In this document: positions 58,116-64,000 of the stretch, piece after piece
Numbering within the stretch: the stretch's first letter is position 1
How the letters are laid out: each line of letters begins with the position of its first letter
Assembly (NCBI GenBank): GCA_012927625.1
Contig: JABBOV010000003.1
Span: 434,001-498,000 of the forward strand
DNA length: 64,000 nt
Direction: 5' to 3'
Origin: Glaciimonas sp.
Lineage (GTDB): Bacteria > Pseudomonadota > Gammaproteobacteria > Burkholderiales > Burkholderiaceae_D
Made by a program: the position numbers and the translations under genes
The notes under the pieces: generated by a model
Seen by the model: only the letters and a program-made list of their open reading frames with translations
The model's database searches: none
What the model was told of the DNA's origin: nothing

Positions 58116-59390
58116 ATGAAAATCCTGGTAGTCGGCTCCGGCGGCCGCGAACATGCACTGGCATGGAAACTGGCACAATCCGAACGTGTGCAAGTAGTGT
58201 ATGTTGCACCCGGCAACGGCGGCACTGCGCTCGATGCACGGCTGCAAAACATTGCCCTGACCGACCCGCTGGCGTTGGCGGAATTCGTGCAAAAAGAGCA
58301 TATCGAACTGACCGTGGTCGGCCCGGAAACCCCGTTGGCTGGCGGCATCGTGAATATTTTTCGCGACCTCGGACTGAAAATATTCGGCCCCACCAGAGAA
58401 GCCGCGCAGCTTGAAAGCTCCAAGGATTTTGCCAAGGCATTCATGCAGCGCCACGCGATCCCGACCGCCGACTATCAAACCTTCACCGATGCGGATTCAG
58501 CGCACGATTATGTAGACCGAAAAGGCGCGCCGATTGTCGTTAAGGCCGATGGCCTGGCCGCCGGCAAAGGCGTGGTAGTCGCCATGACTGCGCAAGAGGC
58601 GCACGCCGCCATTGACCTGATGCTGGCTGACAACGCTTTCGGTGCAGCCGGTGCGCGGGTGGTGATCGAGGAATTTCTGGTCGGAGAAGAAGCCAGCTTC
58701 ATCGTCATGGTCGACGGCAAAGATATCTTGCCGTTAGCCAGCAGCCAGGATCACAAGCGTCTGAAAGAACACGACCAAGGTCCGAACACCGGCGGCATGG
58801 GTGCCTATTCGCCGGCACCGATCGTCACGCCGGCTCTGCACGCGCGCGTGATGCGCGAAATCATCGACCCAACCGTACAAGGCATGGCCAGGGACGGCAT
58901 CCCTTTTTCCGGCTTCCTGTATGCCGGTCTGATGATCGACGCGCAAGGCAACCCGAAAACCCTGGAATTCAACTGCCGTATGGGCGACCCGGAAACCCAG
59001 CCGATCATGACGCGGCTGAAAAGCGACCTGGCTACGGTGATGGAACATGCCACCAACGGCAGCCTCGGCAAAGTGGAACTGGTCTGGGATCGCCGCACTG
59101 CCTTGGGCGTAGTGCTGGCCGCCGCCAACTACCCTGACACACCGCGCACCGGCGATGTAATCAGCGGCATCCCGGCTGACACCGCCGATTGCGTCACTTT
59201 TCACGCCGGCACTGCGCAGCGAGACGGCAAACTCGTTACTTCTGGCGGGCGCGTGCTGTGCGTGGTGGGCTTGGGCGACAGCGTCAAAATGGCGCAAAAA
59301 CAAGCCTATGACACCATCGACAAAATCCATTTCGACGGCGCCCAATACCGCAACGACATCGGCTGGCGCGCCATCCGCCACCCTGGCTGA
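58116..59390 (+). CDS. purD: Phosphoribosylamine-glycine ligase
   Basis: GAR synthetase of purine synthesis: ATP-grasp enzyme joining glycine to phosphoribosylamine. 424 residues, usual length. N-terminal VVGSGGREHALAWKL, ATP-grasp segments APIVVKADGLAAGKGVVVA and IEEFLVGEEASF, then DHKRLKEHDQGPNTGGMG and the metal-binding EFNCRMGDPETQ. ATG 58116 is preceded by no strong ribosome binding site. Likely monocistronic; hemF starts 119 bases downstream. Confidence 0.97.
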   Translation: MKILVVGSGGREHALAWKLAQSERVQVVYVAPGNGGTALDARLQNIALTDPLALAEFVQKEHIELTVVGPETPLAGGIVNIFRDLGLKIFGPTREAAQLESSKDFAKAFMQRHAIPTADYQTFTDADSAHDYVDRKGAPIVVKADGLAAGKGVVVAMTAQEAHAAIDLMLADNAFGAAGARVVIEEFLVGEEASFIVMVDGKDILPLASSQDHKRLKEHDQGPNTGGMGAYSPAPIVTPALHARVMREIIDPTVQGMARDGIPFSGFLYAGLMIDAQGNPKTLEFNCRMGDPETQPIMTRLKSDLATVMEHATNGSLGKVELVWDRRTALGVVLAAANYPDTPRTGDVISGIPADTADCVTFHAGTAQRDGKLVTSGGRVLCVVGLGDSVKMAQKQAYDTIDKIHFDGAQYRNDIGWRAIRHPG

Positions 59391-59509
59391 TGGGGTACCC
59401 GGCAGCGCGGCTCGCTCCGGGCCGCGCTGTTTTGCGTTCACGCTATTTTGCAATCACATACGGGCACGGCAAGGTACAATCTGCCGATCCTTTTCTTTAG
59501 TCTCTGCCG

Positions 59510-60427
59510 ATGTCAGCTCCCTCCGTATCATCACGCGTCAAAACCTATTTGCTCGACCTGCAATACCGCATCGTCACGGCACTCGAAGCGCTCGACGGCA
59601 AACCTTTTTTGACCGATGCCTGGCAACGCCCGGAAGGTGGTGGCGGCATCGCGCGCGTGCTTGAAGAAGGCTTGGTGTTCGAACGCGGCGGCGTCAATTT
59701 CTCCCACGTAACCGGTAACAACCTGCCGCCCTCCGCCGCCGCATCGCGCCCGGAGTTAGCCGGTCGCAACTGGGAAGCGATGGGGGTATCGCTAGTATTG
59801 CACCCGCGCAATCCGTATGCGCCGACCGCACACATGAACGTGCGCTTCTTTATCGCAACAGAAGCGGGCAAGGAAGACGTCTGGTGGTTCGGCGGCGGTA
59901 TGGATTTGACGCCGTATTACGGTTTTGAGGAAGATGCAATCCATTTTCACCAGACTTGCAAACAATCGCTGGCCAACTACGACGACGAATACAGCGACTT
60001 GTACGCAGAATTCAAAAAATGGTGCGACGACTATTTTTACCTGAAACATCGCAAGGAAGCACGCGGCGTTGGCGGTATCTTTTTCGATGATTTCAACCGG
60101 CTCGATTTGGTGCAAAGCTTTGCCATGATGCAAAGCGTCGGAAACCACTTTATTGACGCCTACCTGCCGCTGGTGGCAAAACGCAAAGATATGCCGTATG
60201 GCGAAGCCGAGCGCGATTTCCAGGCCTACCGCCGTGGCCGTTATGTCGAATTCAATTTGGTCTTCGACCGTGGTACCCTGTTCGGCCTGCAATCGGGCGG
60301 TCGCACCGAATCGATCCTGATGTCGATGCCGCCCATAGTCAAATGGCGTTACGACTGGAAGCCGCAAGCCGGCAGCGCCGAGGCCAAGTTATATACCGAT
60401 TTCCTGATCGCGCGAGAGTGGCTGTAA
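59510..60427 (+). CDS. hemF: Oxygen-dependent coproporphyrinogen III oxidase
   Basis: Converts coproporphyrinogen III to protoporphyrinogen IX in heme synthesis. 305 residues. Family motifs [38 protein letters not shown], and [16 protein letters not shown], and the C-terminal [19 protein letters not shown]. First gene of the run hemF-nadD-rsfS-rlmH-maf-rng; its stop overlaps the nadD start (TAATG). Supplies heme that the bphO product and cytochromes use elsewhere in the cell. Confidence 0.97.
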   Translation: MSAPSVSSRVKTYLLDLQYRIVTALEALDGKPFLTDAWQRPEGGGGIARVLEEGLVFERGGVNFSHVTGNNLPPSAAASRPELAGRNWEAMGVSLVLHPRNPYAPTAHMNVRFFIATEAGKEDVWWFGGGMDLTPYYGFEEDAIHFHQTCKQSLANYDDEYSDLYAEFKKWCDDYFYLKHRKEARGVGGIFFDDFNRLDLVQSFAMMQSVGNHFIDAYLPLVAKRKDMPYGEAERDFQAYRRGRYVEFNLVFDRGTLFGLQSGGRTESILMSMPPIVKWRYDWKPQAGSAEAKLYTDFLIAREWL

Positions 60428-61107
60428 TGCAGCTCCAGGCGGCGCGGCGCTGCATTGTTGTCCTGGGCGGAAGTTTTGACCCGATTCACCAAGGCCACAT
60501 CGCACTGGCGGCGTGCTTTTTGCGCCTGCTGGCGCCGGATGAGTTGCGCATCCTGCCGGCCGGCAACCCTTGGCAAAAAACCCAGGGATTGAAAGCCTCA
60601 GCCCAGGATCGGGTCGAAATGGCAAAGCGCGCTTTTGCCGCAGCAGACATGCCGGTCGTCATTGATGAACAGGAAATTCGCCGCACCAGTGCCAGCGGTG
60701 AGGCCAGCTATACTCTCGACACGCTGCGTTTCTTGCGCGCCGAACTGGGGCCGGATAGCTCGATTGCGTTCCTGATGGGAGCCGATCAACTGCTGGGATT
60801 GCATACTTGGCACGACTGGCAGAAACTGTTCGACTATGCGCATATTTGCGTTGCCTCCAGGCCAGGATTCACGCTAAACATGGCAGATTTACCATCGGCG
60901 GTTAACACGGAATTTGGCAAGCGCATCGGTACGCCAGAGCAAATTCGCAATGCGGCACATGGCTTGACCTGCCTGGCATCCGGCTTGGCAGTCGATATCT
61001 CCGCCAGTGAAATTCGACATGCGCTACAACACGGGAGCCGGCCAAGCGCGCTGATTCCCGCGGTAGTGCTAGACTACATTCAACAACATCATCTATATAA
61101 GAAATAA
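60427..61107 (+). CDS. nadD: Nicotinate-nucleotide adenylyltransferase
   Basis: 226 residues from ATG 60427, overlapping the hemF stop by one base. Nucleotidyltransferase motif GGSFDPIHQGHIALA with the catalytic histidines, and ISASEIRHAL (the SxxxIR motif) near the C-terminus, with SIAFLMGADQL between. Adenylates nicotinate mononucleotide in NAD synthesis. Spacing to rsfS is zero (stop followed directly by ATG), consistent with one operon. Confidence 0.96.
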   Translation: MQLQAARRCIVVLGGSFDPIHQGHIALAACFLRLLAPDELRILPAGNPWQKTQGLKASAQDRVEMAKRAFAAADMPVVIDEQEIRRTSASGEASYTLDTLRFLRAELGPDSSIAFLMGADQLLGLHTWHDWQKLFDYAHICVASRPGFTLNMADLPSAVNTEFGKRIGTPEQIRNAAHGLTCLASGLAVDISASEIRHALQHGSRPSALIPAVVLDYIQQHHLYKK

Positions 61108-61728
61108 ATGGAACTCAAAAAACTACAAACTCTCGTTATTGACGCTCTGGAAGACGTCAAGGCACATGATATCAATGTCTTCGATACCGTACATCTGACC
61201 AGCCTGTTCGACCGTATCGTGATTGCCTCCGGTACCTCGAATCGCCAAACCAAGGCGCTGGCTGCATCGGTACGTGACAAAGTCAAGGCAGCCGGCGGTC
61301 AAGTCTTGAGCATGGAAGGTGAAGATACCGGCGAATGGGTACTGGTAGACTTGGGCGATATTATCGTTCACATCATGCAACCGGCCATTCGCGCCTATTA
61401 TCGACTGGAAGAAATCTGGGGCGACAAGGAAGTTAAGCTCGGCGCGGCCAAACGTACGACCAAGAAGGATGACAACGAAGAAGCGCCCAAGCGGGTGGTT
61501 TCCCGCCATCTGGCGGCATCGCAAACCAGTGTTGACGACATAGCAGCGCCCAAGAAACCCGCAAGCCGCAAGCCGTCTGTAAAAACCGGCGCAGAAAAAG
61601 CGCCGGCTAAGAAACGTGCCGCCAAGCCACCGGTCGGCAAAACCATCAAGGTTGCGGTCAGCAAGAGTGCGGCCAGCGCCAAGAAAGCACCCGCCAAACG
61701 CGCCCCCAGGGCCAAGGTAGCTAGCTAA
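61108..61728 (+). CDS. rsfS: Ribosome silencing factor with a long basic tail
   Basis: 206 residues, against about 105-120 for a usual RsfS. Residues 1-110 are the RsfS/Iojap domain (FDTVHLTSLFDRIVIASGTS, GEDTGEWVLVDLGDIIVHIM, YYRLEEIWGD), which binds L14 on the 50S subunit and blocks subunit joining. Residues 112-206 are a low-complexity Lys/Ala/Pro tail with AKK- and PAK-type repeats resembling histone H1 and betaproteobacterial AlgP-like tails, probably disordered and nucleic-acid binding. It starts directly after nadD. Confidence 0.95.
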   Translation: MELKKLQTLVIDALEDVKAHDINVFDTVHLTSLFDRIVIASGTSNRQTKALAASVRDKVKAAGGQVLSMEGEDTGEWVLVDLGDIIVHIMQPAIRAYYRLEEIWGDKEVKLGAAKRTTKKDDNEEAPKRVVSRHLAASQTSVDDIAAPKKPASRKPSVKTGAEKAPAKKRAAKPPVGKTIKVAVSKSAASAKKAPAKRAPRAKVAS

Positions 61729-61743
61729 CAACAGGCCGGTGGC

Positions 61744-62214
61744 ATGCAACTCATCATCGCGGCCGTCGGCCACAAGATGCCTGCGTGGATCGAAGCCGGT
61801 TTCAATGAATATAGCAAACGCATGCCGCCTGAAATACGCATCCACTTGAAGGAAATCAAACCGGTGGAGCGTTCCGGCGGCAAAACAGCCGAAACCGCGA
61901 TGGCGCTGGAGCGCAGCAGGATCGAAGCGGCCCTTCCGAAAGGAGCGCGCATCATTGCACTCGATGAACATGGCAGCGACCTGACTTCAATGCAACTATC
62001 GCAGCATCTGGCGCAATGGCAACAGGATGGTCGCGATGTCGCTTTCGTCATTGGTGGCGCTGACGGCCTCGCTGCGCAGTTCAAGGCGAGCGCAGAAGCG
62101 CGCATCCGCATCTCCAGCCTGACCCTGCCGCACGGCATGGTGCGCGTGATGCTGGCCGAGCAACTGTACCGAGCCTGGTCGATCACACAAAACCATCCCT
62201 ACCATCGGGCCTGA
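61744..62214 (+). CDS. rlmH: 23S rRNA m3-pseudouridine1915 methyltransferase
   Basis: 156 residues, standard length. SPOUT methyltransferase: [20 protein letters not shown] at the N-terminus, the knot region [15 protein letters not shown] that binds S-adenosylmethionine, and the C-terminal [18 protein letters not shown] with the substrate-binding YHRA end. Methylates pseudouridine 1915 in helix 69 of 23S rRNA. Follows rsfS by 15 bases, as in many bacteria. Confidence 0.97.
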   Translation: MQLIIAAVGHKMPAWIEAGFNEYSKRMPPEIRIHLKEIKPVERSGGKTAETAMALERSRIEAALPKGARIIALDEHGSDLTSMQLSQHLAQWQQDGRDVAFVIGGADGLAAQFKASAEARIRISSLTLPHGMVRVMLAEQLYRAWSITQNHPYHRA

Positions 62215-62221
62215 GCGCGGC

Positions 62222-62842
62222 ATGAAACACTTTGAGCGGAAAATTTACCTGGCATCGAAAAGCCCACGCAGGCGCGAACTGCTACGCCAAATCGGCATCG
62301 AATTTGAAATATTGCAGTTGCGCGACCATACCCAGCGCGGCCCGGACGTAGGAGAAGCGGTACTTCTTGATGAATCTCCTGAAGATTACGTAACTAGAAT
62401 ATGCGATGCAAAGGCATCGTTCGCCTGGCAAATGATGCGAAATCGAAGGCTTCCCTTGCGTCCGGTGCTGGCGGCCGACACCACGGTCGTGATTGATGGA
62501 AAAATTCTGGGCAAACCTGCCGGCACTACCGAAGCAGTAGAAATGTTACGGCAACTATCTGGACGCACGCATCAAGTCATGACCAGCATTGCGCTGTACC
62601 ATCAAGAGCAATCATGGCAGCTGACCCAGATATCCGAAGTGACGTTCGACGACTTGTCCGAGCAAACGATTGCCCGTTACTGCGCCACCAATGAGCCGTA
62701 TGACAAGGCAGGAGGATATGGAATCCAGGGTGCGGCCGCCGTTTTCATTCGCCATATTACTGGCAGTTATTCCGGCATCATGGGGCTGCCGCTGTTCGAA
62801 ACCACACAACTATTACAAGAAGCCGGCATTCGGCCAATATGA
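62222..62842 (+). CDS. maf: Maf-family nucleoside triphosphate pyrophosphatase (YhdE type)
   Basis: 206 residues. Substrate-binding LASKSPRRRELLRQIG, catalytic aspartate region LAADTTVVIDGKILGKP, SGRTHQVMTSIAL, and the YDKAGGYGIQGAAAVFI stretch. The arginine-rich N-terminal motif and KAGGYGIQG fit the dTTP/UTP pyrophosphatases (YhdE), which remove modified or excess nucleotides. Starts seven bases after rlmH and ends six bases before rng. Confidence 0.95.
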   Translation: MKHFERKIYLASKSPRRRELLRQIGIEFEILQLRDHTQRGPDVGEAVLLDESPEDYVTRICDAKASFAWQMMRNRRLPLRPVLAADTTVVIDGKILGKPAGTTEAVEMLRQLSGRTHQVMTSIALYHQEQSWQLTQISEVTFDDLSEQTIARYCATNEPYDKAGGYGIQGAAAVFIRHITGSYSGIMGLPLFETTQLLQEAGIRPI

Positions 62843-62848
62843 GCATAC

Positions 62849-64000
62849 ATGAGCGAAAACATTCTCATCAACATCACGCCGCAAGAAACACGGGTAGCCC
62901 TGATTCTGCAGGGTGCCGTTCAGGAACTGCACATCGAACGCACGCTGTCGCGCGGTCGGGTCGGTAATGTCTATTCGGGAAAAGTAGTGCGCGTATTGCC
63001 GGGCATGCAGTCGGCTTTTATCGATATCGGCCTGGAGCGCGCAGCTTTCCTGCACGTTGCCGATATCTGGGAAGCGCGTCTGCACGACGGCACTAACGCC
63101 GCGCCGACTGCAATCGAGAAGATTTTGCATGACGGCCAAGCCTTAATGGTACAAGTCATCAAAGATCCAATCGGCACTAAAGGCGCCCGACTGTCGACCC
63201 AGATTTCGATTGCCGGCCGCATGCTGGTATATCTGCCGCAAGACCCGCATATCGGCATTTCGCAGCGGATTGAAAACGAGGTGGAACGCGAGTTGTTGCG
63301 CAGCCGAGTTCAAGGCCTGCTGCCGCCGGAAGAAAAAGGCGGCTGCATCGTGCGCACTATGGCCGAAGATGCGTCCGATGAGGATTTGCAGGCAGACATC
63401 GAATATCTGCGCAAAACGTGGAACGCGATCACCTCCGTGTCGCGCACCAGGCCAGCCCCGCAATTGTTATATCAGGACCTGAGTCTGGCACAACGCGTAC
63501 TGCGCGACTTTGTGCATGACGACACCGCCAACATCCAGATCGACTCACGCGAAAATTTCACCCGACTACACGAGTTCGCCACTACTTACACGCCCAGCGT
63601 ACTGGGTCGCATACAGCACTACACCGGAGAGCGCCCGCTGTTCGACCTGTATGGCGTCGAAGAGGAAATCGAGCGGGCGCTGGGACGCCGTGTCAATCTA
63701 AAATCCGGCGGCTACCTGATCGTCGACCAGACCGAAGCGATGACAACGATAGACGTCAATACCGGCGGCTATGTCGGTGGACGCAATTTTGACGACACTA
63801 TCTTCAAGACCAACCTGGAAGCCGCGCACGCGATTGCGCGCCAATTGCGCTTGCGTAACCTGGGCGGCATCATCGTCCTTGACTTCATCGACATGGAAAA
63901 CCTTGAGCATCGCAATTCCGTGATGACAGAACTCAAAAAAACCCTGTCGCGCGACCGCACCAAAGTGTCGGTCAGCACTTTTTCCGCTCTGGGCCTGGTG
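62849..64000 (+). CDS. rng: Ribonuclease G, 3' end outside window
   Basis: 384 codons without a stop at the right edge (full RNase G is about 490). S1 domain (about 37-120, NVYSGKVVRVLPGMQSAFIDI), 5'-sensor/RNase H-like region, and the DNase I-like catalytic part with D302 (IDVNTGG) and D345 (VLDFIDME), equivalent to D303 and D346 of RNase E. Matures 16S rRNA 5' ends and turns over mRNAs. Start ATG 62849 is seven bases after the maf stop. Confidence 0.95.
   Translation, partial: MSENILINITPQETRVALILQGAVQELHIERTLSRGRVGNVYSGKVVRVLPGMQSAFIDIGLERAAFLHVADIWEARLHDGTNAAPTAIEKILHDGQALMVQVIKDPIGTKGARLSTQISIAGRMLVYLPQDPHIGISQRIENEVERELLRSRVQGLLPPEEKGGCIVRTMAEDASDEDLQADIEYLRKTWNAITSVSRTRPAPQLLYQDLSLAQRVLRDFVHDDTANIQIDSRENFTRLHEFATTYTPSVLGRIQHYTGERPLFDLYGVEEEIERALGRRVNLKSGGYLIVDQTEAMTTIDVNTGGYVGGRNFDDTIFKTNLEAAHAIARQLRLRNLGGIIVLDFIDMENLEHRNSVMTELKKTLSRDRTKVSVSTFSALGLV

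Overview
The window reads as a chromosome segment from a betaproteobacterium, most likely Burkholderiales close to Oxalobacteraceae (Herminiimonas/Janthinobacterium type). This is inferred from family and gene-order features: a dihydrolipoyl dehydrogenase with its own lipoyl domain in an aceE-aceF-lpdA operon, trxA-rho-rpmE clustering, zapA followed by 6S RNA, a holC plus DUF2486 pair, a small Trp-rich protein, and the run hemF-nadD-rsfS-rlmH-maf-rng. No rRNA or intact tRNA is present to settle the genus.

Layout. 0-1.1 kb is an accessory edge: an unrecognised membrane-type protein runs off the left end, with a degenerate tRNA-like stretch and a near-consensus SOS box upstream. 1.2-7.3 kb is the pyruvate dehydrogenase operon (minus strand). 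8-12.5 kb holds folD, prlC, a DUF4124/glutaredoxin-like protein, holC and a DUF2486 protein. 12.8-16.1 kb has dadA, a convergent Lrp-type regulator, and a branched-chain amino acid binding protein preceded by two identical-arm 18-bp palindromes. 16.3-25.8 kb is housekeeping: cytochrome c, ilvD, lgt, 6S RNA, zapA and a zapB-like gene, a GT39-type membrane enzyme, rpmE2, a TRIC-family protein, rho and trxA. 26-32.2 kb is addB-addA for double-strand break processing.

32.3-36.7 kb is a red-light sensing operon: heme oxygenase (makes biliverdin), bacteriophytochrome HWE kinase and a receiver protein, each start overlapping the previous stop. It is followed by a second receiver and a PAS-HisKA protein that lacks an ATPase domain. 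37.2-41 kb has fbp and pepN separated by a 50-bp perfect palindrome; 41.3-42 kb has a DUF4136 lipoprotein.

42.4-55.0 kb is a copper-handling island. copR-copS-qor runs leftward. Rightward are a four-helix membrane protein and an ATP-grasp-like protein (overlapping), a stand-alone DsbD N-terminal domain, a Met-rich periplasmic protein, a Tat-exported multicopper oxidase, a DUF411 protein, a 16-cysteine copper-storage-like protein, and DUF305, DUF2933 and CopA ATPase genes. Two copies of an 82-bp promoter/operator (71/82 identical) lie in front of two of the rightward units, so one copper-responsive regulator probably drives several units. The jobs together would be sensing (CopRS), cytoplasmic sequestration (Csp-like), export (CopA), periplasmic oxidation and binding (oxidase, Met-rich, DUF411), plus two genes of unknown chemistry.

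55.1-64 kb returns to core genes: an SDR without the usual YxxxK motif, a DMT transporter, yebC, purD, hemF, nadD, rsfS with a histone-like Lys/Ala tail, rlmH, maf and the 5' part of rng, which runs off the right end.
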